Under the pieces are notes generated by a model. It searched no databases and was not told the origin of the DNA. It saw only the letters and a list, made by a program, of their open reading frames with translations. Positions 11,118-23,030 of a DNA stretch of 64,000 nt are shown here, piece by piece. The first letter of the stretch is position 1; each line of letters starts with the position of its first letter. Both the position numbers and the translations under genes were made by a program. Source of the stretch: Piezodorus guildinii (Eukaryota > Arthropoda > Insecta > Hemiptera > Pentatomidae); contig CM041297.1 of the NCBI GenBank assembly GCA_023052935.1, positions 53,053,917 through 53,117,916 of the forward strand, in the 5' to 3' direction.

Positions 11118-11500
11118 CTGTACATTTAATTTATATTATTTTATGATCATATGTTATTGATAAAGACATAGATTATAAAATTATGGTCTTATAACAACTT
11201 TATATTGACTCGTACGATTTCTTTAATTACATATACAATTTTTTTTAAATCTTGCGCTTTCCAACGGTACATTATACGTCTATGTTATTATTTATATTTC
11301 CGGAGTAATTTTTTTATTACTTGGTTACAGAAAATTTATTTTTACCGTTTAAAGTAAAACTAAATTGCAATGTTTTTTATTTATAAACCTTCAGGCAAGA
11401 ATGCTGAATAATGTTGAAAACCGTATCAAAATCCGTCTTGTGGTGTAGAAGGAGTTAGCTGAAACCAAAATCGCGTTATCATTTTATATATAGAGAGAAG
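11118..11500 (-). mobile_element. R2 repeat
   Basis: It shares with 30436-30770, 53330-53625 and 54885-55165 the blocks CGTACGATTT, CTTTCCAACGGTACATTATA, GCTAAATTGCAATG-like text and a terminal ATTTTATATATAGAGA. On the reverse strand it would begin TCTATATATAAAATGATAA, which looks like a Helitron-type 5' end. It is non-coding. Confidence 0.65.
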
Positions 11501-11901
11501 AAGAGATGCTTGTTTTGTTGTTGGTAGGTATTGTCAGAGTTGCTTGACTATTATGATTTATAAACATTGATAAAGAAATATTATGCTATATATGCGTAGA
11601 TAAAGACACAGATATTCTTAACAAAAAAACTGTTAAACTTTCTGCATAGTGTTGATTTAACTTAATAATAACAGTTGGAAATGTTGTTTGTATTTTGATT
11701 GAGCCCAAGTAAGTATTCAGTGAAAATCGCATGTTGACCCTATGAAGCCACGCTGAAGGTTTCGTGTTGCAACCAATACAAGGGGTAGTTTTATTTGTTT
11801 CTACTAAATATGATTCACCCCTTTTAAGCGGAAATCGTTGAAGTCATTTATTGAACTGCACGTATATTAAACCGTTCATTAAAGTAAATGTGTGTGAAAG
11901 T
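11501..11901. other. No gene seen
   Basis: Plain AT-rich sequence; nothing recognisable. Confidence 0.35.
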
Positions 11902-12118
11902 GTGACCCTAGGATTTTTTAATGGGAGTAAAAAATCCTTAGTTATGCCGTCCTTCGGAGGGGACGTTAAAAGGTGGTCCCGACCCTGTGCGATGTCAGGT
12001 ACTCGTTAAAGATCCCTATCCTAATAAAACCTGGATTGGCAAAATTTAGGATTCCCATCGTAGCATCGTCCGATTAGCCATAGTTGTATAAAAGTGACCT
12101 TAAACGAATAAACAACAA
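11902..12118 (+). mobile_element. SINE-A, head missing
   Basis: The body begins at CCCTAGGATTTTTTAATGGG and runs through CCGTCCTTCGGAGGGGACG, CCTATCCTAATAAAACCTGG and GATTAGCCATAG to AAACGAATAAAC. The tRNA-like head with the B box is absent (5' truncation). Confidence 0.85.
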
Positions 12119-12279
12119 CAAACAAAATTAAATGCATTTTAATTTATGAAATTAAATCACTTTATTTTCGTTTTCTGTAAATATTTTTTGTAAATAGTCG
12201 GAATACTCTATAACTATGGTTATTTATTGAGGTGGTTGTAATACATATTACATGCATACTAATAATGTATTGGTTATCC

Positions 12280-12765
12280 GGACTTAGGTTACTTCAAAAC
12301 GTCTATTTCTCTTGGAAACTTTAACTCAAAAATGTTCAAGATCGCCATACCTTCTCCTACTATATTTATGGGTCCATCCATTCAAAATCACCCAAACCAT
12401 TCTGCTTTAATTTTTTGATTTTCATGATTATTTTAATTTTTTTTTCTAATTTTTCTGTATCCTTTCCTACATAAAACATAAAACCGTGGAGGATAAAAAA
12501 TTTTTCTGCCTTATGCTTTCAGTGTTGCAGCTTTTTAAGTCAGCTTCTCAGCTAAAAACGTGTGTATGCATAACAAAATATATTTTCATTTCTCCTTTAG
12601 TTGTTTATCAAATTCGCTCAACATTCATATTAAGCCGTTATTTATCAATGCTAATAAGATGATGTACCTATTTTTTTGGTATCTTCAAAATTAAAGGTAC
12701 TTTAAAGGAAGAAAATTTAAAATATCGGCATTTAAGCCCTGTCAGACTATTTTAAACATACAATG
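12280..12765 (-). mobile_element. R1 relic, two diverged blocks
   Basis: At 12280-12365 a degraded copy of the R1 end is visible (CCGGACTTAGGTTAC, TCAAGATCGCCATACC). At 12560-12765 the middle of R1 is clearer (TCTCCTTTAGTTG, AAAATTAAAGGTACTTTAAA, CATTTAAGCCCTGTCAGAC). The material between them does not match. Confidence 0.55.
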
Positions 12766-12769
12766 TAAT

Positions 12770-13083
12770 AAGGATCTGCTTTACATTTGTTGTCATTACA
12801 ATACATTACCTAAATGATGAAGAAAGTGGTTAAAAAGTCTGGAGATCAATATAAACTAGAATTTAGCGAGTTTGAAGTTTATAACGGAAAAGCGACCCAC
12901 CTTTGATTATTTTTTCTTACATAGCTTAGTCATAATCCTAGTTCCTATTAAAATTCGATTTTGAGGTATGTTCTAAAATAGTAAACTGCGTATAAATACA
13001 TACAAAAATAAGTAGAAAAATAAGCGGAGGAATTAATAGAATATAAAAAGAAATGGAGAAAACTGTCATAACAAGCTAAACTT
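12770..13083. other. No gene seen
   Basis: AT-rich, no repeat match found. Confidence 0.3.
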
Positions 13084-13372
13084 GGGATCACTTGTAGTTG
13101 GGTGGTTAGCGTAACAGCCTCCTATGTCAAAGATCACGGGTTCAAACCCGCAGGTGGTCCTAGGATTTTTTAATGAGAGTAAAAAATCCTTAGTTATGCC
13201 GTCCTTCGGAGGGGACGTTAAAAGGTGGTCCCGAGCTTATGCGATGTCAGGTACTCGTTAAAGATCCCTATCCTAATAAAACCTGGATAGGCAAAATTTA
13301 GGACTCCCACTGTAGCATCGTCCGATTAGCCACAGCAGCTTAAAGTTACATTAAATAAATAAACAAACTAAC
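13084..13372 (+). mobile_element. SINE-A, full length
   Basis: This is the clearest complete copy. It has a tRNA-like head GGATCACTTGTAGTTGGG, then TGGTTAGCGTAACAG (A-box region), B box GGTTCAAACCC at 13139-13149, the body with CCGTCCTTCGGAGGGGACG, and a tail AAATAAATAAACAAAC. RNA polymerase III would transcribe an active copy; mobility depends on LINE enzymes. Confidence 0.9.
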
Positions 13373-13394
13373 AAACAACAAGCTAAACTTAGGC

Positions 13395-14205
13395 ATTTTA
13401 TTTTTAAACGTTTCTTTTAACTGTTTTTCAAAAGTATCAGAAACAGTTACAATCAAATTATGTTTTCTAGCTCTGCTATCATTGAAATCTTCCACAATTT
13501 TTTTTTTTTTTTTTTTTTACTTTTTTCTTATGTTTTTGATGTTGATTTAGGCGTACTATTTTTTAATGTAAAGGAGTCTCCATTTAAAAATAGATTTATT
13601 TATTGTTTTTTTTCTCTAAAGAAACGTGTTCTACATTGGAAGGAGACCTTTGAAACTGTTCCTGGTAATTTCATTGGCAATGCCGTCCTTTTTGGTTCAA
13701 TGCCGGGGGATGACTCAGAGGCTGGGAACCCCCTTGGACTTACCGGAATCTGTTGCAAGGGTCATGGGATCCGCCGGGGATCAATAAGGTGACTGCACTG
13801 TCGCATTTCTAATTACCATCCAACAATATTAATATAAAATTATTGTATTTTATTGAATGTAATTATTATTTTTTTATAATTGCATTATACTTGTTAATAT
13901 TTATATTGTATTTTAATATTCATATTATTTTATTATTTTTATGATATTCACATTCTGACGTGATTAAAACATTATATCTTATAGCTTAAAATTAAATTGT
14001 TAATGATAATCTGTATTTTTTTATCCATCTATATATTTCTTTCCAATTCCCCAAAAATTCTAAATAGATTTGCAAATTTATATAAAAACATAGAGAAACG
14101 ATTGTTTAATTATAAAATTTTATGTTATGTTACATTTGCACATTTAACCTTATTTCATGAACATCTCACTAAAATTATAGATCCATTTTAATTAAAATTT
14201 GTAAT
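13395..14205. other. No gene; GC-richer patch at 13640-13810
   Basis: A T-rich stretch at 13498-13520 precedes a GC-richer segment. That segment reads an open frame on the + strand (110 codons, ending in GICCKGHGIRRGSIR) that resembles no family I know. It may be untranslated sequence of a retroelement. The remainder is AT-rich. Confidence 0.3.
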
Positions 14206-16348
14206 TAATTTTCCTCCACCAATTTTGGCACCCACACGTGAAATCCTTCACTCCCAAAGTGGTGTCCTATCGTAGTTTGGACTTCCTCTCTTACAAATCC
14301 CTTCAAACCGACATTGAATCACTCCATTGGGACACTATATACTCCTCTAATTCTCTAGATCATATGATATCCACTCTTACCTCATACCTCAAAACCTTAC
14401 TAGACCTTCATGCACCTTTGAAAACACGAATGTTATGCCGTCCAACCGCGCCCTGGATAACTCATGACCTAAAGGAGATGATGAAAACCGTCTGATTACG
14501 AATAGTTTAAACAACTACGCAATAGAACCCAGGACGCGGTTCGACGAGCTAAATCCCTACACATCCATAACTCACTCTCCAATGCTCCTGATTACAAATC
14601 CAAATGGAAAATTATCCGAAAATTATCTATCCTAAAATCCAATAACCACACTCCTCTCTCTGTTTCTCCAGACGAGCTCAACAATCATTTTATATCCTTT
14701 GCTCCTGTTTCTTTCCTGCCGCCGATATTGGCCATCAGAGTTTCAATCCAGATAGTTTCTTTTTCTCCCACCTCTCCTATGATGAAATACAAACAGCTAT
14801 CCTTAAATCTCATACCAATGATTATGGACCCGACAATATTCCCGTAAAACTGATAAAAGCTTGTCTTCCCGTTTTAATACCACTACTATACCATATTTAC
14901 AATGTTTCTTTTCAAAACACCATATTTCCTAATTACTGGAAAACTGCCTTAGTTCGTCTATTAAACAAAGTTCCAAATCCTACCTCACCTTCTGATTTCC
15001 GTCCTATTTCTCTCCTTTCTAATTTATCCAAACCCCTAGAACGCCTAGCACCAGTTAATTCCTCTAAAATCCAGTTATCAAATTTTTTAGAGGAACGTTC
15101 CCTTATTAACCCTTTCCAATCCGGCTTCCGACCGGGCTATTCAACCCAATCCGCCCTACTAAAAATAACTCAAGACCTCCAATCCGCTATAGAGCACCAA
15201 AAACTAACCATCCTCATCCTTCTAGATTTCTCTAAAGCATTTGATACTGTAGACCATAACATCCTTCTGGCCAAACTTCGAAATATTCCTCTATCGAACA
15301 GTGCTCTGCGCTGGTTCAAATCCTTCCTCTCCAACCGCTCACAGTATGTAGTGACCCCAAGTCAACCTCCTTCCAGAACCCTGCCTCTATCCTGTGGTGT
15401 ACCTCAGGGATCATCATTATCCCCTTCTTTATTTGCAATTTATATTAATGACCTTCCCCTCCAGATCAATCACTCCCAATACCATATCTATGCAGATGAT
15501 TTCCAAATCTATCTATCCTTTCCTCCTTCCCACCTATTACAAGTCACGGAAATGCTTCAAGAGGATCTGAATCGAATCAGTATTTGGGCAGCGGATAACA
15601 AGTTTAATTTGAACACCAAGAAAACCAAGGCAATTGTAATAGGTTCCAATCGCCTCCTTAAGACACTTCCACCGATTCCCACTATGTTTCTGAATAATAA
15701 TCCAATACAATTCCATCTATCCGTTAAAAACCTCGGGGTTACCCTTGATCAAACCCTTTCCTGGAAAAATCATGTTTCCGAAATCTCCGTCGTACATTCT
15801 CCACCTTAAAACTTATGAATTACCTCCGCCCACTTCTTCCTATAGAAACCCGTATGCTTTTGGTAAGCTCCTTAATATTTTCCCACTTCGACTACTGCTG
15901 TGCGGTGTATGGGGGTGTCTCTGGGGATCTCGAGGCAAATCTAAAACTAATGATTAACTGCTTTATACGTTTCATCTTTGGGATATCCAGGGACACCTCT
16001 GTAACTCGTTTTTATGAAGAGTTAAAGTGGCTTTTCCCTTCCTACCGCCGTAAATACTTCCTGGCATCCTTCCTCTACCAAGTTATCCAATCCCGGTGTC
16101 CGTTTTACATCTCAGATCTCCTTATATTCAAATCCTCCGTTCGTTCCCGTTACACCCACTCACGGCCTTCAGATCTGTATATAACGTCCCATCGATCCGC
16201 AGCTTTCGATAGATCTTTCTTAATACGATCCACCTCCCTATGGAACTCCATTCCCCCTAATATCCGTGACTCCCAATCTCTCTCCACATTCAAATCCTGT
16301 CTATTTAGCCATTTCCTATCAATCCAATTTCTAAATAATCCCAAGTAG
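14206..16348 (+). pseudogene. LINE family A (CR1-like) ORF2 with reverse transcriptase, frameshifted
   Basis: This is the longest LINE copy here. A first open block (14238-14495) reads the linker after the endonuclease (TAPWITHDLKEMM). A short frame-shifted block follows to about 14710. A block open from about 14718 to 15809 holds the reverse transcriptase: DYGPDNIPVKLIKA, FRPISLLSNLSKPLERL, FQSGFRPGYSTQSALLKI, motif A FSKAFDTVDHNIL, SCGVPQGSSLSPSLFAIYIN, the catalytic YADDFQIY and a WAADNKFNLNTKKTK region. Another frame change near 15785 leads into the C-terminal part (15815-16348), ending LWNSIPPNIRDSQSLSTFKS. Damage is one stop and about three frameshifts, so no intact ORF2 remains. The endonuclease is almost entirely missing (5' truncation). 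The clade call (CR1/Jockey superfamily) rests on the C-terminal block. Confidence 0.9.
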
Positions 16349-16535
16349 ATGCTAATTTCAGGAATAATTAACTAATAAATAATAGAACAGATTTACTTAT
16401 TCAATTATCATTTTCAACGGAAAATTCAACAGCAAATATTTGAAATTATTATCTTTTCAAAGATGCAAGATCAAATTATAAATATGTTTAAAGAAGAATA
16501 GTAATTTCCTTTGTTTTTAAAAACTGTGTACATAC

Positions 16536-16693
16536 ATGCATATGTTGGTGTGTGTATGTATGTATGTGTGTGTATATATGGATATATGTACGTGTGTGTG
16601 TGTGTGTGTGTGTATGTATGTGTGTGTATGTGTGTATACGTATGTGTGTGTATGTGTAAATAGATGTATATATGTAGGTATATATATATGTGA
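16536..16693. repeat. TG/TATG-rich microsatellite
   Basis: Mixed GTGT, TATG and GTAT runs extend over about 150 bp. Long open frames on both strands here (Tyr-Ile-His or Val-Cys repeats) are products of the repeat and not genes. Confidence 0.9.
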
Positions 16694-17140
16694 CCGCTCG
16701 CCATCCGTACGGACGCCCGGAGGAGCTCCACCGGCACCACAATCAAGAAAAATAAAATTGTATGTGCTCAAGAAAAGTGAATATGCATGTAATGATTATA
16801 AATTCTATTTGTTATACCAATGTAATTTAAACAATAAATTAAAATGGAGATGATTAAAAAAAATAATAACAAATCTGAGCCTGTAACAAGTAAAGTAAAA
16901 CGGTTACCGCTCGGTGCTGAGATTGGCCATAAGGTTATATACACCCAGCGTGTCTAAGCCATGGCATCTTCTCCTCACCTCGCCTTAACCTTCCTTACTT
17001 ACTTAACACAGATATGCCCTCCTTGGTTTTAACCTTTATATCTGTAGTTTTTTTTTTATTTTCCTTTCTGTTCCTTATCACCCTCTCATAGAATGGCCTG
17101 TTTGGTATTGGGTCCATTTGCACCTATGAGGGCTCCTTAG

Positions 17141-17320
17141 CGCTACTGCCGTGCTACTACCACGCTGGGCGATTTCTCTCCTAAACCCTCGCTACTGCCG
17201 TGCTACTACCACGCTGGGCGATTTCTCTCCTAAACCCTCGCTACTGCCGTGCTACTACCACGCTGGGCGATTTCTCTCCTAAACCCTCGCTACTGTCGTG
17301 CTACTACCACGCAGAGCGAA
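17141..17320. repeat. Minisatellite, 49-bp unit, about 3.6 copies
   Basis: Units start at 17141, 17190, 17239 and 17288 with CGCTACTGCCGTGCTACTAC. The first three are identical; the fourth carries changes (CTGTCGTG, CACGCAGAGCGA) and is incomplete. Identity among units points to recent array growth. Confidence 0.95.
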
Positions 17321-17407
17321 TCCTACTCCATCTCATCACTCCTATTGGACAGGCATTGTCGAGGCCTTCTGAAGACCTGTCATTGAAGTAAATACCTCAA
17401 CCTTGAC

Positions 17408-17416
17408 ATATATATA

Positions 17417-17463
<47 letters not shown>
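17408..17463. repeat. TA dinucleotide repeat
   Basis: Nearly pure (TA)n with one interruption near 17423. Confidence 0.95.
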
Positions 17464-17466
<3 letters not shown>

Positions 17467-17639
17467 CTTTTATCTGATTTAATTTTTTTTAATATAATTT
17501 TTTGTTTCTCATGTTAACATAATTTTATTTTTCTGGTTTGTACATTTTTATTACAATTTAGCTTTTAAGTTATTTTATTAGTTCATGTCATTAGTTTAAT
17601 TCTTTTCTGTTTTTCAGTCATTTTACTCTAAGACTCTAG

Positions 17640-17724
17640 TCTTAAGTCCAACTTTTTATTTCCTGTTATGTTATTTTGAAGGGACTTATCCCAGAATAAA
17701 TAAAGAATTATTATTATTATTAAA
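17640..17724 (+). mobile_element. LINE family A (CR1-like) 3' end
   Basis: GAAGGGACTTATCCCAGAAT then AAATAAAGAATTATTATTATTATTA is the + strand form of the family A terminus (compare 35300-35372 and the complement at 735-974). It ends in an ATT microsatellite. Confidence 0.75.
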
Positions 17725-17725
17725 A

Positions 17726-18164
17726 AACCTTGACATAGATAAAACCAAAGCAGATTCAGAGAAATCTCAGATTTGCTAGGTAATTACGTTGCGAAATTTT
17801 AATTTACTTATTACTAGTTTTAGAACTATGTTACTGTATAGCATAAAGTATGCCTTAGGAAAACAATTCTTATTACATATATTTGATGAACTGGTACATA
17901 TATTTAACTACCACATGTGACGATCTTTACATCAACAGATTGCCAGATGTACAGAGTAGAACAATAGAGAAAATGGAACAAATGATCGAAGATTTTTTTT
18001 TTTTATCCGTCTATTTGTTTTTTCTTGTTGTACACAAAGTGAATAATTCCTTCTGTATCAGTCCAGAATAGTTTATCATGATGAGAGCCAAAGGGCAATG
18101 ATTTTGTGAACTTGCTGTTTTATACCTTACTTACTACTTCGGATTTAATATAAAATATTTTAGT
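17726..18164. other. No gene seen
   Basis: AT-rich, no match to the repeats listed here. Confidence 0.3.
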
Positions 18165-18350
18165 ATGTTGTGTTCCATCTACTGGAATTACAGCTATGAA
18201 CAGCTATGAATATCACCTAGCGGCCTGAAGGGTTTATCACATCTAAGTATAAATAAACGACGTCGTGCCAATTTAGACTCCAACTTTTCTGCAATGATAA
18301 ACTGAAAAGAAATAAAATAAAATGAATGCACCTGGAACGTCACGAGATGA
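18165..18350 (+). mobile_element. Possible solo LTR fragment
   Basis: TGTTGTGTTCCATCTACTGG resembles the left edge of insect LTRs. It is followed by a tandem AACAGCTATG, CACCTAGCGGCCTG, a TATA-like TATAAATAAACG and a GC-richer transcript-start-like stretch. No matching second LTR or coding region is seen. Confidence 0.22.
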
Positions 18351-18365
18351 CCAGGATCAATACCA

Positions 18366-18393
18366 TTTATTTATTTATTTATTTATTTATTTT
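18366..18393. repeat. TTTA tetranucleotide repeat
   Basis: Seven tandem TTTA units. Confidence 0.9.
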
Positions 18394-18755
18394 AACCGAA
18401 GCTATTAAATGTTGGATTTTGGCCTTGGTCGGTAACAGAACTTCTGCTTTTCATTACGAGTGACAATAGCTTTGTTAAAGGTTTATAGTTTTGGTTGTTC
18501 AATTACTAGTTTCGTATTCACATTAGAATTGAATAACTTCCATCGCATAATTTATTCTTTTCAGGTTTAATTACATTTTTTTTTTCCATCTTTCGAGTCT
18601 TTGTCCCCATTTTCAAAATATTTTATTTTGATTAAGCTCATCAATTTTTTCTATAAGATGTGAAGAATTGTTAATTATGTGGTTAATGCTAATTAATATA
18701 CTTTAATTTAGTTTCTTTTTATTTATACTTTTTTTCTGGGAAGGGAAGTTCTATT

Positions 18756-19642
18756 TTACTTTCACTTACTATAGTAAGGGGGAGTATTGCGATCGTGAAA
18801 ATATTCAAATTCCAATTTTCAACGGAAATACACGTTTTAGGATCCCCTGAGTCCAAATAACCAAGTCTTGCAAAAAGGTCTATGTGTGTGTGAGTGTGAT
18901 AACTCCCGGGCGGAAACGAAAAGTCCTATGAAACTGAAATTTCATATTTAAGACGACTATAGGCTCGAGATGTTACAAAAACTTAGTCATCAAAAGCGGC
19001 TTACTAGAAGAGGCACTCTATACCATGCATATTGCACCTTTTTATGATTATCTCAAAAACGGTTCCGACGATTTTGATTTAACTCGCTATATCGATGTAA
19101 ATTTTTATGGGCTTTAAGATCATGTAGTTTCATTCTGATTAAAATGGTCTGACAGGGCTTAAATGCCAATATTTTAAATTTTCTTTCTCCAAAGTACCTT
19201 TAATTTTGAAGATTTTATAAAATAACTATATTATCTTGTTACCACTGATAAAAAACAGGTAAATATAAAAGTTGAACGAATTCGATATGTAACTAAAGGA
19301 CAAAACTGAAAAAGTATTTTTTGAATGCAATTTTTTCATTTTGAACATAGCAACAGTAATATACATGTATAATATACCGTTGGAAAGCTAAAGATTTTAG
19401 AAAAAATATTATCTAATGCACAAACTTGTAAAATTCAATAAAGAGTGATGAAAAGCAGATAAATTTGATTATTTTAGATAATAATATAATCGATTTTTTT
19501 ATAAAACACATGTTTCTATAGAAATTCAATTTAATTAATTCTTTAATAGTTTCACTAATTTTTATCTCTAACGGTATTTGAAAATTCTTTAATCGGTTTT
19601 TAAAACGGAGGTAAGTGAAAGTCGTGTGTTGCCCGCACCAGA
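18756..19642 (+). mobile_element. R1 element, full length (about 887 bp)
   Basis: It runs from TTACTTTCACTTACTATAG (palindromic end) through the conserved GTATTGCGATCGTGAAAAT, the TGTGTGTGTGAG block, GATTTTGATTTAACTCGC, CTGACAGGGCTTAAATGCC and CCGTTGGAAAGCTAAAGATT to GGTAAGTGAAAGTCGTGTG and TTGCCCGCACCAGA. It is non-coding. Confidence 0.88.
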
Positions 19643-20027
19643 TTTTTGTGTATCTTAGGCGACAGTACGTACTGACCTGTACATTCCATTCGTCATTACA
19701 ACTACCACTGATGCCACAGTTTTTTTGGTTTATAATAAAAGTTAAGTTTTCAATAATGAAGCTTTGTAATCGAAAAAATAAATAAATAAATAAAAATTAA
19801 TACGAGTACAAATAGTTTGCTTCTACTGTAAGAAAATACCATAATGTTACAACTAAATTTTAACTATAAATAGAATACTTTAATAGAGGTTCCAGCTGAG
19901 AACTAGCAATCATTTTCTCGTTTAGCTAAGTGGTCTTGATGATGTTAAAATTTTTCCAAATACTCGCGTTAAATACTTGTGGACTGTATGTGGGTGGTCA
20001 TATAACATATTGAAATTTTAAAAATCT

Positions 20028-20395
20028 GGTGCAGGCAACACACGACTTTCACTTACCTCCGTTGTAAAAATCTATTAAAGAATTTTAAATACATTTAGAG
20101 ATTAAATAAAATCTGGTGCGGGCTACAGAGTTTCAATAATAAACGGATTTATTCTAAAGCTGCTTAAACTATTCTCATTAAATATAGATGTAAAATTTAA
20201 GTGCCTTTAATTTAATGTCAATTTAATTCTGATCAAAACAGTCTGAAAAGCCTTAAATGCAAATTTTCTTCTTCTAAAATACCTTTAATTTTGTAGATTA
20301 AAAAATATAAAGCATACTATCCTACTAACATTGATAAATAACGGCTAAATATGCAAATTGAGCGAATCTAATAAACAACTAAGGGAGAATAGTAT
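20028..20395. mobile_element. R1 fragments in opposite orientations
   Basis: At 20028-20110 a minus-strand terminus (TCTGGTGCAGGCAACACACG) is followed at 20108 by a second, degraded one (AATCTGGTGCGGGC). From about 20165 to 20395 a + strand middle section appears (AGTCTGAAAAGCCTTAAATG, CTACTAACATTGATAAATAA). This is a rearranged cluster. Confidence 0.65.
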
Positions 20396-20606
20396 ATTAG
20401 AAACAATATAGTTCGTAAACGATATGCTTTTGCGACAAAGGTTATAACATAAGCTGTTCTCGCCTATACTTCTGGCATGGTAGTTTTCGGAAAAAAATTT
20501 AATCCCAGCAACGCCAACAGTGACAAACTGGGGTGAAAAAAAACCAACGAAAGTTACCGATCCCCAGCAAAAAAACAAATTCAGGTCTAAAAGATTTAGT
20601 ATAATA

Positions 20607-20752
20607 GGGGTACTCACTACGTTTGCTATAGCATGCTATTTGTGTTATTTTGCTAAACCTGTCGAGTTTCTACAGTTATTTCCTGTATAAAATTGAAGGG
20701 TTTAGCACAATAGCACAAATATCATGCTATAGCAAACGTAGTGAGTACCCCC
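20607..20752. mobile_element. Short MITE, 146 bp, nearly all inverted repeat
   Basis: The ends GGGGTACTCACTACGTTTGC and the complementary GCAAACGTAGTGAGTACCCC extend into an inverted repeat of about 50 bp per arm, leaving a small loop. Flanking AATA occurs at 20603-20606 and 20753-20756, a possible target duplication. There is no coding capacity. The superfamily is not recognised from the ends. Confidence 0.85.
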
Positions 20753-20759
20753 AATATAT

Positions 20760-21264
20760 ACTTATCTATATAAGAATATATAAAAGAATGTATATAAATA
20801 TAATATGTACTGTTTCAAACTATTTTGTGAAGAGCCTACTCTAAAAATCATACCAACACAATCTAAGCAGTTAATAAAGGACTGGCCATATTCTTAATGA
20901 TAGCTTTTTATTGCTTCTCTGGTTAATTCAATCTTTTTTATGGTTTATTGATTTGACTGTAATAGATTTTCAACCATCATTTCTACATTGCTTTTCTTCG
21001 AAAATTATGCACATTACGCGAATTTTTTTCTCCCTCCTCTTTTAAGCAGAAAGCTCATATTAAACGTCAAGTATTATTGACAATTTTATGTTGTTTTATA
21101 TAGGAACTAGCGACTCGCCTTTGCTACGCATATGTGCAATTTATATGTGGTTTAATTTATGTTTTAAAAACTTCAGTTTGACCAATTAAAAGTTTATTAT
21201 TTTGGGATATTTGTATTAGTACACCGTAACGAAAAATGCACTAGCAAGAAAATATTATGTTCAT

Positions 21265-21358
<94 letters not shown>

Positions 21359-21544
21359 AATTTTATTAAACCTTAAATTATATCATAAAATTTTAGTTTA
21401 CCAAAACTCACTAACATTAAAACGGGTGTTCATAAGATCTTATATTTTCAAATATTATTGAAAAATGCATTTCTAATCCTATATGAACCTTAAGATACGG
21501 AAATACATATTCTTTCTTATTGTATAATGATACGAAATTCTTTA
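20760..21544. other. No gene; possible repeat relic near 21105
   Basis: AT-rich. The string ACTAGCGACTCGCCTTTGC at about 21107 resembles a terminal motif of some insect non-autonomous repeats. No boundaries could be set. Confidence 0.3.
21269..21354. repeat. (TA)n followed by (GA)n
   Basis: A TA run to about 21320 passes straight into a GA run. The same TA-then-GA order occurs at 63027-63084. Confidence 0.95.
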
Positions 21545-23030
21545 TATTATTAATAGCTTGCCGAACAATAAAGCTCCAGGGTTTGACTTAATTACGAATT
21601 TCATTATTAAAAATTTACCATGGAAGGCAATCCTTTTTTAACCAATATTTATAATTCTATTTTCAAAATCACGTATTTTCCAGCCTTGTGGAAATATTCA
21701 GAAGTTACCATGGAGCTAAAAACAAATAAATCCTCTGATTGTTTGAATTCCTATCGCCCGATCAGCCTTCTTCCTTCGTTCTCAAAATTATTCGAAAAAA
21801 TACTTTTTCATCGTTTAGATTCTCTTGAAATATCATAAAGTTCATACCCAATCATCAGTTCGGCTTTAAAAAACATCATTCCACTATACAAAAATCTCAT
21901 CGATTAGTTGATTTCATTTCAAATTCATTAGAGTCACAAAAATATTGTCTAGGCGTTTTCCTTGACATTAGTCAGGCTTTCGACAAGATTTGGCACGAAG
22001 GATTGCTTCCACCTACCTTCTATTTGATATTCCTTTCATACCTTTCCGATAGACATTTTTCCGTGAAAGCAGGGACCGAACTCTCAGCTATTCAACAAAT
22101 TAAGGCAGGTGTACCTCAGGGCAGTGTTTTAGGGCGAATATTGTTTAACATTTACATGTCAGATCTTCCCCAGCACAATGGGACTCTGTTGGCTACTTTT
22201 GCTGACGATACAGCTGTTCTTTGTTCAGATAAGGATCCTTTACAAGCGGCAATATAACTCCAAAACCATCTTGATGAAATGTATGCTTGGGCTTCTAGGT
22301 GGAAAATAAAGATAAACGAGTCCAAGAGTGCTCATATAGTGTTCACCCTGAACCATAAACCTTCTACTCCCATTAACTTTAATAATCTTCCTATTCCGAC
22401 TTCAGACGAAATTCGATATTTAGGTGTTCACTTGGACAAAAGACTGACCTGGAGGACCCACATTCGACAAAAACGCAAAGAACTCAACAGACGATACGGT
22501 CTTTTATCTAGATTACTTGACAGACGATCTAAATTATCATTAACCAACAAACTAACTCTTTACAAAGTTTTGATAAAACCAATCTGGACATACGGGATAA
22601 AACTGTTTGGCTCTGCTAAACCAATAAGCATCCAAAGAATACAGTCTTTTCAGTCGAAAGTGCTGCGCAAAATAGTGGACGCACCGTTCTACGTAACAAA
22701 TGAAGTTATACATAACGACTTAAACATTCCGACTATTTCAGCCACGCAGAACAATACAATAACTTCAACCTAAGACTAACATACAACACCAACCCACTAA
22801 CAGAAACATTAAAATGCTCTACGAATCCTTACAGAACACCTCGACGACTACCCAGGAGATATGCTGATCACTTAACGAGCTCTGCCGTGATAAGCCGCTG
22901 CTTTAGCAGTCCACAAATTTGTTTATTGCAATGGAATTTCAGATGGCAAATTAAATTGTATGTCAAATTTCTTGTTTGTAATATATATTGTAGTATATAT
23001 TATACAATATAATGAATACAAATAAAAAAA
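21545..23030 (+). pseudogene. LINE family B (Jockey-like) ORF2 reverse transcriptase, truncated and frameshifted
   Basis: The copy begins inside the RT domain (LPNNKAPGFDLITNFIIKNL). It continues with SYRPISLLPSFSKLFEKILF, a frame change after a TAA near 21838, QFGFKKHHSTIQKSHRLVDF, motif A FLDISQAFDKIWHEGLL, KAGVPQGSVLGRILFNIYMS, the catalytic FADDTAVL, WASRWKIKINESKSAHI, then GIKLFGSAKPISIQRIQSFQ and a C-terminal frame-shifted PYRTPRRLPRRYADHL. It ends in an AATAAAAAAA tail at about 23017-23028. The YADD-box variant FADDTA and the IQRxQ C-terminus are typical of the Jockey clade. Stops and at least three frame changes make it inactive. Confidence 0.88.

Larger units (their letters stand above)
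16885..17639 (+). mobile_element. Possible LINE 5' region carrying a 49-bp minisatellite
   Basis: A GC-richer block (ACCGCTCGGTGCTGAGATTG, then CACCCAGCGTGTCTAAGCC) is followed by C/T-rich sequence, the 49-bp tandem array and a TA run. It leads directly into the 3' end of a family A LINE at 17640-17724. I infer an internally deleted element joining a 5' leader to a 3' end, since tandem monomers are known in some LINE promoters. A chance neighbourhood is possible. Confidence 0.35.
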